This document shows, in pieces, positions 13,233 to 23,752 of a stretch of DNA of 64,000 nucleotides. The position numbers were made by a program, and so were the translations under genes. Positions within the stretch are counted from its first letter, which is position 1. Each line of letters opens with the position of its first letter. Source of the stretch: Amycolatopsis australiensis. GTDB lineage: Bacteria > Actinomycetota > Actinomycetes > Mycobacteriales > Pseudonocardiaceae. A model generated the notes under the pieces. The model was not told the origin of the DNA. It did not search any database and was given only the letters and a program-made list of their open reading frames with translations. The stretch spans positions 7,106,001-7,170,000 of the forward strand of contig NZ_FPJG01000006.1 of assembly GCF_900119165.1 (NCBI RefSeq), in the 5' to 3' direction.

Positions 13233-16200
13233 CCGCGGGCGCCGCCGCGGCCGTGACGGCCGGGCCGCGGCCGTCGAGTTCCGCCAGCACGAACCCGGCC
13301 AGCGCACGCGGCGACGGGTGGTCGAACACCAGCGTCGCGGGCAGGCGCAGCCCGGTCGCGGCGGTCAGCCGGTTGCGCAGCTCGACGGCGGTCAGCGAGT
13401 CGAAGCCGAGCTCGGTGAACGACCGGCCCGGTTCGACCGCGGCCGCGGACGGGTGCCCGAGCACGGCGGCGGCCTGCGCGCGGACCAGGTCGAGCACCGC
13501 ACGACGGCGGTCCGGCTCGTCGAGGCCGGCCAGGCGCGCGCCGAACCCGGAGGCCACCGCGCCCGAGCCCGCCGCGCGCCGTGCCGGCGGCACGAGGGCG
13601 CGCAGCAACGCGGGCACCGAGTCCGCGCGGGCCCGGACGCCGGCCAGGTCGAGCGCGGCGGGCACGGCCGTCGGCGAGCCGGTGGCCAGTGCCGCGTCGA
13701 ACAGCTCGAGCCCACGCGCGGCGGACATCCCGGCGAGACCGCCCCGGCCGATCCGGCGGCGGTGCGTGCCGTCGAGCGCGCCGGTCATCCCGTCGCCGGT
13801 CTCCCACAGGCCCCAGGCCAAGGAGGCGGCGGGCAGGCCGAGATCGTGCCGGTGGCGGGCCAGCGCGTCCAGGGCGGCGTTGGCGGCCGCGTAGCCGGCC
13901 TGCCCGGGCGCGCCGAAGGTGCCGGCGACGGAGGAGAAGAGCACGAACGCGGTCAGGTCCAGCCCGGCGGTGAGCTCGTGCAGCACCTGGGCGGCGGTCA
14001 CCTTCGGAGCCCACACGGCGGCGAGCCGCTCCGGGGTGAGCGACTCGACCAGGCCGTCGTCGAGCACCCCGGCGGTGTGGACGACCGCCCGCAGCGGCCG
14101 GTCTCCCGGGATCGCGCCGAGCACGGCGGACAGCGCGGCCCGGTCGGCGACGTCGCAGGCGACGATCTTGGCGCCTTCGCCCAGTTCGGCGCGCAGTTCC
14201 GCGGCGCCGTCGGCGTCCGGGCCACGCCTGCTGAGCAGGACGAAGTGGCGGACACCGTGTTCGGCCGCCAGGTGCCGGGCGACCCGGGCGCCGAGCGCCC
14301 CGGTGCCACCGGTGATCAGCACGGTCCCTTCGGTGTCCCAAGTGGACGGTTCGCCGCCGGTCGCCCGGCGGAGGCGCGGCACGAGGACGGTTCCGTTCCG
14401 GACGACGACTTCGGGCTCGTCGGTGTCGAAGAGGGTCACCTCGGTGTCGGTGTCCAGCAGGGCGAACCGGCCGGGGTGCTCGGCCCGCGCCGACCGCACC
14501 AGCCCCCAGACCCCGGCGGCGGCCGGCTCGGTCAGGGCGCCGCGCGTGCGGACCACGAGCTTCGCGTCGGCGAACCGCTCGTCGGCGAGCCAGCCGCGCA
14601 CGAGCTCGAGTGCCTGCGCCGGGTCCGCCGCTTCGGCCGCCATCACGGGCGTGACCGGACCGGAGCCGAGCTGGGCCCAGCCGGGCAGGGCGGGCAGGTC
14701 GGCGGGCTCCCAGCTGACGTCGAACAGCGAGCCGGGTTCCGCGGCACGCAGCCGTCCGGGATCGACGCGCCGGAGCACCAGCCGGTCGACGGTGACCACC
14801 GGGGCGCCGGTCTCGTCCGCGGCGAAGAGGGAGAGGGCGTCGGTGCCGTCGGCGCGCAGGCGGACCCGGAGGGTGCGGGCGCCGACGGCGTGCAGGCGCA
14901 GGCCGGTCCAGGAGAACGGCAGCAGCGGGGTGCCGGGCTCCGCGGGCAAGGCCCCGAACCCGGCGGCGTGCAGGGTGGCGTCGAGCAGCGCGGGGTGCAG
15001 GACGAACTCGCTCGCGCCGGTGGCGGATCCGGGAAGCTCGACCTCGGCGAAGACGGTATCGCCGGCTCGCCAGGCGGCGCGCAGGCCTTGGAAGGCCGGG
15101 CCGTAGCCGAGCCCGGCGCGGTCCGCGGCGGCGTAGAAGCCGGTGAGATCGAGGGGCTCACCGGCGGGCGGCCAGGCCAGTTCCTCGGCAGCTTCCCCGG
15201 CCCCCGCAAGCGGCGGCTCGGCTCCGGCGATTCCGATGCTTCGCCAGCGTCCCCGGCCGCCGGCGAGCGGCGACCCGGCCCACCGGCGAGCGGCGATCCC
15301 GATGCTTCCCCGGTCGCCGGGGCGCGGCGGCTCGGCTCGACGAGCGGCGATCCCGGCGCCTCGCCGGCCTCCCCGGCCGCCGGCGAGCGGCGGCCCACCT
15401 CGCCGACGAGCGGTGATACCAGCCCCTCGCCCGATCCCCCTCTCACCGCGAGCAGCCCGGTGGCGTGCCGGGTCCACGGCTCCTCCTCGCCGGGTCGCGA
15501 ATGGACCGTCAGTGCGCGGCGGCCCGCCTCGTCCTCGGGCTCGACCGTCACCTGCAGCCGGACCGCTGCCTCGGCCGGCAGCACCAGCGGGCTCTCCAAG
15601 GTCAGTTCTTCGACCAGCGCGCAGCCCGCCTGGTCACCCGCGTGCACCGCCAGCTCCGCGAGCACCGCGCCGGGCACCACCACGGTGCCGAGCACCGTGT
15701 GCTCGGCCAGCCACGGGTACGCAGCCGTCGAAACACTTCCCGAGAGCACCAGCTGCCCGGTGCCCGCCAAGGATTCCGCCCGTGGGCGGAGCCCCGGGTC
15801 GGCCGCCGTCCGGCGGGCGGCCCCGCGGGGCCAGAACCGGTCGCGCTGGAACGGATATGTCGGCAGGTCCACGCGCCGGGCCCGGCCGAAGAGCGGCTCC
15901 CAGCGAACGGGCACCCCCGCCGCGAACAGCGTGCCCAGTGCGGTGACGAAGGCGAGCTCGCCGTCGCGGTCGGCTCGCTGTGTCGCCACCGCCGCTCCCG
16001 GGACCAGCCCGGCGAGCACCGCGCGCGGGCCGATCTCGACGAACCGCGTCACCCCGGCCGCCACCGCCGCCGCGACGGCGTCGGCGAACCGGACCGTGCC
16101 GCGGACCTGGCCGGCCCAGTACCCGGCGTCGAACGCGGTGGCCGGTTCCCCCGTCACCGTCGACACGATCGGGATCGACGGCGCCAAGTGGTCCACAGTG

Positions 16201-19200
16201 GACGCCACCGCGGTGAGGCCGGCCAGCATCGGGTCCATCCGGTGGGAGTGGAAGGCGTGCGAGACCCGGAGTCGGCCGGTCCGGCGGCCGCGCGCCCACG
16301 CGGCCGCCGCGTCGACGGCGGCCTCGTCGCCCGAAACCACCACCGAGTCTTCGGCGTTCACCGCGGCGATCGAGACGGCACCGAACCCGGCGAGCAGCGG
16401 CGCGACCTCCGCCTCGGTGGCCTGGACCGTCAGCATCGCGCCGCCCTCGGGCAGGTCCTGCATCAACCGGCCGCGCGCGGCCACCAGCGCACAAGCGTCT
16501 TCGAGCGAGAGCACCCCGGCGACGTGCGCGGCGGCCAGCTCGCCGATCGAGTGCCCGATCAGCAGGCCGGGGGTGACGCCGACCGACTCGAGCAGCCGGA
16601 CCAGGGCCACTTCGACCGCGAACAGGCCGGCCTGGGCGGACACCGTCCGCTCCAGCGCGGCCTCGTCCGTGCCCCACAGCACGTCCCGCAGCGAGCCACC
16701 GAGCTCGGCGTCCAGCAGCGCGCACGCCGCGTCGAAGGCCTCGGCGAACACCGGGAACCGGGCGTGGAGCGCCTTCCCCATGCCGAGTGTCTGCGCACCC
16801 TGCCCGGAGAACAGGAACGCGACGCGGCCGGTCTCCACCGTCCCGGCGGTCACCGCGGCCGACGGCTCGCCCGCCGCGACCGCGGCCAGGCCGTCCAGCA
16901 GGGTTTCGCGGTCTTCGCCGACGACGACGGCCCGGTGCTCCAGCGCCGCGCGCGTGGTCGCCAGCGAGAAGCCGACGTCGGCGGCGGATTCGCCGTCGAG
17001 GTGGTCGCGGAGCCGGGCGGCCTGGGCCCGCAGGGCCGGCTCGGTCTTCGCCGACAGCATCCAGGGCACCACCCCGGCGGTCCCGCCGGGTGCCACCGGC
17101 TCGGCGGCCGGGGCTTCCTCGACGATGACGTGCGCGTTGGTCCCGCTGATGCCGAACGACGAGACCGCGGCCCGGCGGACCCGCCCGCCGGCCGGCCACG
17201 CGACCGGCTCGGTGAGCAGCCGCAGGTGTCCGGCCGTCCAGTCCACGTGCGGCGTCGGCTCGTCGACGTGCAGGGTGCGGGGCAGCGACTCGTGCCGCAG
17301 CGCCTGCACCACCTTGATGATCCCGGCGACCCCGGCCGCGGCCTGGGTGTGCCCGATGTTCGACTTGACCGACCCGAGCAGCACCGGTTCCGCGCGGTCC
17401 TGGCCGTAGGTGGCCAGCAGGGCCTGCGCTTCGATCGGGTCGCCCAGCGTGGTGCCGGTGCCGTGCGCCTCGACGACGTCGACATCCTCAGTGGACAGTC
17501 CGGCCGACGCCAGCGCCTGGCGGATGACGCGCTGCTGCGACGGGCCGTTCGGCGCGGTGAGCCCGTTCGAGGCACCGTCTTGGTTGACCGCGGATCCCTT
17601 GAGCACGGCCAGCACCGGGTGCCCGTTGCGGCGCGCGTCGGACAGCCGCTCGAGCACCAGCACGCCGGCGCCCTCGGCGAAGCCGGCGCCGTCCGCCGCC
17701 GCGGCGAACGACTTGCACCGCCCGTCGGCGGCCAGGCCGCCTTGGCGGGAGAACTCCGCGAACAGCGTGGGGTGGGCCATCACGGTGACACCGCCCGCCA
17801 GCGCGAGCGTGCACTCCCCCGCGCGCAGGGCCTGCGCCGCGAGGTGCACCGCCACCAGCGAAGACGAGCAGGCCGTGTCCACGGTGACGGCGGGGCCCTC
17901 GAAGCCGAACGTGTAGGCCACCCGGCCGGAGACGACGCTGCCGGAGGTGCCGTTGCCGAGGTAGCCCTCGAGCTCGGCCAGGTCTTCGCCGGAGGACACC
18001 AGTTTGCTGCTGTAGTCGTGGTACATCACGCCGGCGAAGACGCCGGTCCGGCTGCCGCGCAGGGTTCCGGCGTCGATCCCGGCGGCTTCGACCGCTTCCC
18101 AGGACGTCTCGAGCAGCAGCCGTTGCTGCGGGTCGGTCGCCAGCGCCTCGCGCGGTGAGATGCCGAAGAACCCGGCGTCGAACTCCCCCGCGTCGTGGAG
18201 GAACCCGCCCTCGGCGGCCAGGGACGTGCCGGGGCCGCCGCCGGCGAGCGCGCCGAGGTCCCAGCCGCGGTCGGTGGGGAACGCCGAAATGGCGTCGCGG
18301 CCGGCCGCGACGAGGTCCCACAGCTGGGCGGGTGTGGTCACCCCGCCCGGGTACCGGCAGGCCATGCCGACGATGGCGACCGGGTCGCCGGCCACCGCGG
18401 CCGGCCCGGCGGTGTCGCCGGGCTCCGTGTGGCCGAGCAGTTCGCCGCACAGCCACCGGGCGAGCACCTCGGGGGCCGGGTGGTCGAACACGAGGGTGGC
18501 CGGCAGCCGCAGCCCGGTCGCGGTGCTCAGCCGGTTCCGGAATTCGACCGCGGACAGGGAGTCGAACCCGAGGTCCTTGAACGGCCGGGCCGGGTCGATG
18601 TCGGCCGCGGACGCGTGCCCGAGCACCTGGACGATCTGCCTGACCACGACGTCGAGCACCGCCCGCCCGGGGTCGTCGAGCCCGCGCAGCCGGGCGGCGA
18701 ACTCCGAAGCTTCGGCCGCCCGCGCGCCCACTTGGCGGCGCGCCGGACCGCGCACCAGGCCACGCAGCAGCGGCGGCACCCCCGCGGCCGCGGCCCGCGC
18801 CCGGATGCCCACGAAGTCGAGCGAAATCGGCGAGACGATCGCCGCCGTCGCGGTCAAGGCGGTGTCGAACAGGGCGAGCCCCTGCGCGGAGCCGAGGGTG
18901 CCGGAGCCGCCGCGTTCCAGCCGCTGCCGGTGCTCCGCGCCCAGGCCTTCGGTCATGCCGCCGGCCTGCTCCCAGAGTCCCCAGGCCAGCGACCGGGCGG
19001 GCAGGCCCCGCGCCCGGCGGTGCTGGGCGAGCGCGTCGAGCCCGGCGTTGGCGGCGGCGTAGCCGGCCTGCCCGGCGGCGCCGAAGATCCCGGCGGCCGA
19101 GGAGAACAGGATGAACTCGTCGAGGTCCGCGGTGAGTTCGTGCAGCGCGAGCGCCGCGTCGACCTTGGGCCGGAGCACGGCCTGGACGCGCTCGGGGGTG

Positions 19201-22200
19201 AGCGCTTCGAGCACGCCGTCGTCCAGCACACCGGCGGCGTGCACGACGGCCGAAAGCCGTTGCCCGGCCGGCAGTCCGGTGAGCAGTTCGGCGAGGGCCG
19301 CCCGGTCCGCGACGTCGCACGCCGCGATCCGGACGTCGGCTCCCAGCTCGGTGAGCTCGTCACGCAGCTCGGTGGCGCCGTCGGCGGCCGGGCCGCGGCG
19401 GCTGGTCAGCAGCAGCCGGGTGACGCCGTGGCGGGTCACCAGGTGGCGGGCGAGCAGCCCGCCGAGCAGCCCGGTGCCGCCGGTGATGAGGACGGTGCCT
19501 TGGGGATCCCACGCGGGCGTGCGGTCTTCGGTGACCGCCCGGCGCAGCCGTGGCGCGTAGACCGCACCCGCGCGCACGGCGGCCTGGGGTTCGTCGGAGG
19601 CGAGCACCGCGCCGAGCGGGTCGAGCCCGGAATCGGTGTCCAGCAACAGGAACCGGCCGGGGTGCTCGGCTTGCGCCGACCGCAGCAGGCCCCAGACCGC
19701 GGCCTGCGCGTACCCGTCCACCGGGTCGTCCGGGTGGACGCCGACCGCACCGCGGGTGACGACGACGAGCGTCGAGCCGGCGTACCGCTCGTCGGCGAGC
19801 CAGGTCCGGACCAGCTCGAGCACGACTGGCACCGGGGAGGTCGATGAAGCCGATACCGAGTCGCCCACGCTTCCCGGCTCGACCGCCGCCGAGAACCGAG
19901 AAACCGGCCACAACCCGGCCGGCTCGAGCTCGCCCACTTCGGCGACCACGACCGCGGGCACCGGCCCGTCGGCGGGCAGCTCGGCCACCGGCGTCCAGGC
20001 CACCGGCTCCGCCGACGGCAGGGTCACCGCTTCCCAGCCGAGTTCGAACAGGGAGCCCGTGTCATGGGGACGCAGTCCGCAGGGGGCCACCGGACGCAGG
20101 GCCAGCCTGCCCACCGTGGCCACCGGCCGGCCGTCGGTGTCGGCGACCGAAAGGGCGATCGCGTCGTCGTCCAGTGCGCGGACCTCGACCCGGACGCTGG
20201 TCGCGCCCGCGGCGTGCAGGCGGACGCCGGACCAGGAAAACGGAAGCCGCGGGCCCGGCTGTCCCGGTCCTCGGCCGGCGAGGCCGAGCGGGTGCAACGC
20301 GGCGTCGAGCAGCGCGGGGTGGATGCCGTAGCCGTCGGCGCTGCCCGCGTCCGCGGGCAGCTCGACCTCGGCGTAGACCGCCTCGCCGGTCCGCCAGGCG
20401 GCACGGAGGCCCTGGAAGGCGGGCCCGTAGCCGTAGCCGAGGGTCGCCGAGTTCGCGTAGAAGTCCTCCACCGGAACGGTTTCCGCGCCGGCGGGCGGCC
20501 AGGCGACGGCCGTGGGTTCCCCGGCGGTGGCCGTGGCGAGGGTGCCGGTGGCGTGCCGGGTCCACGGGCTGCTGTCGTCCGGTCGCGCGTGGACGGTCAC
20601 CGCCCGGCGGCCGTCCCCGGCGGCGGGCCCGACCGTGACCTGCAGCAGCGCGACGCCCTCCGCGGGCAGCACGAGTGGCGTTTCCAGGGTGAGTTCGTCG
20701 AGGAGGTCGCAGCCCACCTGGTCGCCCGCGCGCACGGCGAGCTCGACGAAGGCGGTGCCCGGCACCAGCACTTCGCCGAGCACGGCGTGGTCGGCGAGCC
20801 AGGGGTGGGTCCGGGTGGCGAGGGAGCCGGTGAGCAGCAGCTGCCCGGTTTCGGCGACGGTCACGCCGGCCCCGAGCAGGGGGTGCGCCGCTTCGGTGAG
20901 ACCGAGGCCCGCCACGTCGGCCGGCCCGCGGCGGCCCGGTTCGGGCCAGTAGCGGCGTCGCTGGAAGGCGTAGGTGGGCAGGTCCACCCGCCGGCCCGGG
21001 GTCAGCTTCTCCCAGGCCACCGCCACACCGTGGACGAACGCCCGGCCGAACGCGGTGTAGAGCTGTTCGAGCCCGCCCCGGTCCCGGCGCAGGGTCGCCG
21101 CCACCGCACCGGAAACCTCGAGCTCGTCGAGGGTCTGCTGCACGCCCACGGTCAGCACGGGGTGGGCCGAGCTTTCGACGAACACCGTGTGCCCGGCGGC
21201 GATCGCGGCGCGCACCGCGTCCTCGAACCTCACCGTCGCCCGCAGATTGCGGTACCAGTACTCGGCGGTCAGCTCGGCCGTGTCGATCGCTTCCCCGGCC
21301 AAGGTCGAAAAGAAAACCGTGTCCACACTGGACGGGGACACCGGCGCCAGATCAGCGAGAATCCGCTCCCGGATCGCCTCCACCTGCGCCGAATGCGACG
21401 CATAATCCACCGGAACCCGCCGGACACGCACACCTTCGGCCTCCCACGCCGCCTGCGCCGCATCCAACGCGGCGACCTCACCCGAGACGACCGTCGCCGA
21501 CGGCCCGTTCACCGCCGCAATGCCCAGCCGCGCATCCAGCCCGGCCTCGACCTCGGCCACCGGCAACGGAACAGACAACATCCCACCAGTACCCGCCAGC
21601 TCGGTGATCGCCTTCGCCCGCAGAGCAACCACCCGAGCACCGTCCACCACGGACAGCGCACCGGCCACCACCGCGGCCGCGATCTCACCCTGCGAATGCC
21701 CGATCACCGCAGCAGGCTCCACACCGGCGTCCCGCCACAACTCGGCCAAGCAGACCATCACCGCCCACAACAGCGGCTGCACCACATCGACCCGCTCCAA
21801 CACCGCCGGATCAGCCGAACGCGCCACCTCCGTCAACGACCAGTCCACAAAAGACTTGAGCGCGGTTTCGCACTCCGCCCACCGAGCCGCGAACACCTCC
21901 GAAGAATCCAGCAGCTCCACCGCCATCCCGACCCACTGCGAACCCTGCCCCGGGAACACCAGCACCGGGCGGGAGGCGGTGCCGACGACGTCGCCCGTCA
22001 CGACCCCGGGTGCGTCCTCGCCGTCGGCCAGTGCCGCGAGGCCGGCCGGGTCCGCGCCGACGACCACGGCCCGGGTTTCCAGGGCCGCCCGGGTCGTCGC
22101 CAGGGAGAACCCGATGTCGGCGCGGGCGGCGCCCGGGTGGTCGCCGAGCCAGGCCGCCAGGTTCCCGGCCTGCGCGCGGAGGGCGGCCGCGGTTTTGGCG

Positions 22201-23609
22201 GACAACACCCAAGGCACCACCGCGGGCTCGGCGCCGGCCGGCTGCGCCGCTTCGGCCTCGGGCGCCTGTTCGAGGAGCACGTGGGCGTTCGTGCCGCTGA
22301 CGCCGAACGACGAGACACCGGCGCGGCGCGGTTCGCCGGTCTCCGGCCACGGCCGCGGCTCGGTGAGCAGCTCGACGGCACCCGCGGACCAGTCCACGTG
22401 CGACGAGGGCGCGTCCACGTGCAGGGTTTTCGGCAGCACGCCGTGGCGCATCGCCATGACCATCTTGATCACGCCGGCGACCCCGGCCGCGGCCTGGGTG
22501 TGCCCGAGGTTCGACTTCACCGACCCCAGCAGGAGCGGGTGCGCCCGCTCCTGGCCGTAGGTCGCCAGCAGCGCCTGCGCCTCGATCGGGTCGCCCAGCG
22601 TCGTGCCGGTGCCGTGCGCTTCGACGGCGTCGATCTGGCTTGCCGTGAGCCCGGCGTTGACCAGCGCCTGCAGGATGACGCGCTGCTGGGAGGGGCCGTT
22701 CGGGGCGGTGAAACCGTTCGACGCGCCGTCCTGGTTGACCGCGGATCCCTTGAGCACGGCCAGCACCGGGTGCCCGTGGCGGCGTGCGTCGGACAACCGC
22801 TCGACGAGCAGCACGCCGACGCCCTCGCCCCAGTTCGTGCCGTCCGCGGCGTCGGCGAACGCCTTGACGCGGCCGTCGGGGGCCAGCCCGTTCTGCTTGC
22901 CGAATTCGAGGAAACCGCCGGGGGTGGACATGATCGTCACCCCGCCGGCGAGCGCCAGCGAGCATTCGCCGGACCGCAGGGCCTGCGCGGCCAGGTGCAG
23001 GGCGACCAGCGAGGACGAGCACGCGGTGTCGACGGTGACCGAGGGGCCTTCGAGCCCCAGGACGTAGGAGAGCCGCCCGGAGAGCGAACTCGCGTTGTTG
23101 GCGGTGCCGCCGTAGCCGTCGAATTCGGCCCGCAGCCGCAGCAGCAGGCCGAGGTAGTCCTGGCCGTTGGTGCCGGCGAACACCCCGGTCCGGCTGCCCC
23201 GCAGGGAAAGCGGGTCGACCCCGGCGCGTTCGAACGCTTCCCAGGCCAGTTCCAGCAGCAGCCGCTGCTGGGGATCGGTCGCCAGCGCCTCTTTCGGCGA
23301 AATGCCGAAGAATCCGGCGTCGAATTCACCGGCGCCGTCGATGAACCCGCCGCGCCGGGCGAACCCGGCGTCGTCGAGAGCATTCCACCCGCGATCGCCG
23401 GGAAATTCCGACATCCCGTCCCGGCCGGCGTCGACCAGCCGCCAGAGGTCTTCCGGCGACTGGACGCCACCGGCGAAGCGGCAGCTCATTCCGACAATGG
23501 CGAGGGGTTCCCGCGCCGCTGCCTCCGCTTCGCGCAGCCGCCGCCGCGTCTGCTGCAGGTCGGCGGTGACCAGTTTCAAGTAATCGCGAAGCGTCTGCTC
23601 GTCAGCCAT
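8626..23609 (-). CDS. Type I PKS gene E, three modules, frameshifted in second DH
   Basis: A subunit of about 4994 residues once a one-base frameshift near 15203 is corrected. Modules: KS-AT-DH-KR-ACP, KS-AT-DH-KR-ACP and KS-AT-KR-ACP, flanked by an N-terminal docking coiled coil ([19 protein letters not shown]) and a docking tail ([13 protein letters not shown]). Corrected residue positions: KS Cys197, 1914, 3634; AT Ser639 (GHSQG/YASH, methylmalonyl), 2354 and 4073 (GHSIG/HAFH, malonyl); DH His941 with Asp1102, DH His2637 with Asp2877; KR Tyr1517, 3240, 4706, all LDD-type; ACP Ser1684, 3405, 4870. The start at 23609 (MADEQ...) has AGGA ten bases upstream; an in-frame TTG at 23729 was rejected because it lies in the promoter region. 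As written, the first frame would run on to a stop at 14643 (2988 residues) and the rest would be separate. Both halves encode flawless PKS sequence, so the gene was recently intact or the base was lost in sequencing. Confidence 0.95.
15195..15226 (-). other. Apparent one-base frameshift in gene E, module E2 DH
   Basis: The frame that encodes everything from 23609 to the insertion (…[11 protein letters not shown]) is not the frame that encodes the rest of the DH (…[14 protein letters not shown]). One missing base explains it. The run of five C at 15201-15205 is the most likely place, but both frames are open from 15201 to 15477, so the exact site is not fixed. Confidence 0.85.
15226..15465 (-). 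repeat. 120-bp imperfect tandem repeat inside module E2 DH
   Basis: Blocks 15226-15276 and 15346-15396 match at 44 of 51 bases and lie exactly 120 bp apart. A shorter related block begins near 15286-15292. In the protein this is a 40-residue period ([13 protein letters not shown] ... [13 protein letters not shown]) inserted in a loop where the other DHs of the window have only a few residues. Confidence 0.8.
18392..23609 (-). other. Module E1: KS-AT(methylmalonyl)-DH-KR(B)-ACP
   Basis: KS Cys 23019-23021; AT Ser 21693-21695; YASH with Tyr 21402-21404; [12 protein letters not shown] with His 20787-20789 and Asp 20304-20306; KR LDD and Tyr 19059-19061; ACP Ser 18558-18560. Predicts a methyl-branched alkene that becomes the first double bond of a diene with E2. 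Confidence 0.93.
21733..21947 (-). repeat. 215-bp AT tract of module E1 identical to 1763-1977
   Basis: Encodes the FPGQGSQ to LAELW part of the methylmalonyl AT. Identity ends abruptly at both sides, as expected of a conversion tract or of a collapsed repeat in assembly. Confidence 0.85.
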
Positions 23610-23643
23610 TGAGATGCCGTCCTGTACGAAGACAACGCCGGAC

Positions 23644-23692
23644 CTGACGCAATTCCGGAAACCTTTCCGAAGAAAAGCGCGAATTGCGTCAG
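23644..23692. promoter_or_regulatory. Nested inverted repeat between genes D and E (operator or hairpin)
   Basis: The 12-bp arms CTGACGCAATTC (23644-23655) and GAATTGCGTCAG (23681-23692) are perfect complements separated by 25 bp. Inside is a second repeat, CGGAAA-CC-TTTCCG (23656-23669), and the palindrome TTCCGGAA (23653-23660). It lies just downstream of the candidate -10, where a repressor operator or a leader-RNA hairpin would be placed. No T-run follows it, so a simple rho-independent terminator is less likely. Confidence 0.6.
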
Positions 23693-23700
23693 TGTAGGAA

Positions 23701-23729
23701 AATCTATCCGGACGGTTCTTCGGCAACAA
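23701..23729 (-). promoter_or_regulatory. Candidate internal promoter for gene E
   Basis: On the coding strand TTGTTG (23729-23724) is followed after exactly 17 bases by TAGATT (23706-23701). The -10 matches the actinomycete TAG-type consensus fairly well, the -35 only in its TTG. It sits in the only intergenic gap above 50 bp and is less GC-rich than the flanking genes. The start codon would be about 90 bases downstream. This is prediction from sequence alone. Confidence 0.35.
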
Positions 23730-23746
23730 CCCCTACGGTGCCCCTA
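23730..23746 (-). repeat. Direct repeat TAGGGG, 11-bp spacing, upstream of candidate -35
   Basis: The coding strand carries TAGGGG at 23746-23741 and again at 23735-23730, one helical turn apart and abutting the candidate -35. Spacing resembles activator sites of the SARP type, but the sequence does not match their usual TCGAGC heptamer. CTAGGG also resembles half of a PAS-LuxR site. Binding is conjecture. Confidence 0.3.
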
Positions 23747-23752
23747 GCGGCG

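Larger units (their letters stand above)
13232..18392 (-). other. Module E2: KS-AT(malonyl)-DH-KR(B)-ACP, DH interrupted
   Basis: KS Cys 17868-17870; AT Ser 16548-16550; HAFH from 16259; [12 protein letters not shown] with His 15699-15701 and Asp 14980-14982; KR LDD and Tyr 13891-13893; ACP Ser 13396-13398. Between the two hotdog halves of the DH (after [10 protein letters not shown], before [12 protein letters not shown]) lies a Gly/Pro/Ser/Ala-rich repeat insertion that contains the frameshift. If intact it makes an unbranched trans alkene conjugated with that of E1. Confidence 0.88.
23610..23752. other. Intergenic region D/E
   Basis: A 143-bp gap, the longest in the window. Besides the candidate promoter, direct repeat and nested inverted repeat listed separately, it holds an AGGA ribosome site for gene E about ten bases before its ATG. 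No small ORF is convincing. Confidence 0.8.

Noticed and set aside
14643..15200. The reading frame of gene E continuing past the frameshift to a stop at 14643
   Set aside because: That stretch is Pro/Ser-rich nonsense, while the alternate frame encodes the conserved second half of a DH, so it is treated as a shadow created by the frameshift.
3589..17409. A 13.8-kb open frame on the + strand, and others of similar kind (for example 31187-38953 and 51947-57709)
   Set aside because: They are antisense to PKS genes, are Arg/Gly/Pro/His-rich with no recognisable domain, and arise because very high GC with strong third-position bias removes stop codons from the opposite strand.
23644..23692. Rho-independent terminator after gene D
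   Set aside because: The hairpin has a long 25-bp spacer, is about 60 bp beyond the stop, and has no T-run on the coding strand. An operator or leader structure fits at least as well.
23610..23729. Start of gene E at a TTG at 23729
   Set aside because: The 40 extra residues have no PKS character and would cover the candidate promoter and inverted repeat. The ATG at 23609 has a ribosome site and the family N-terminus.
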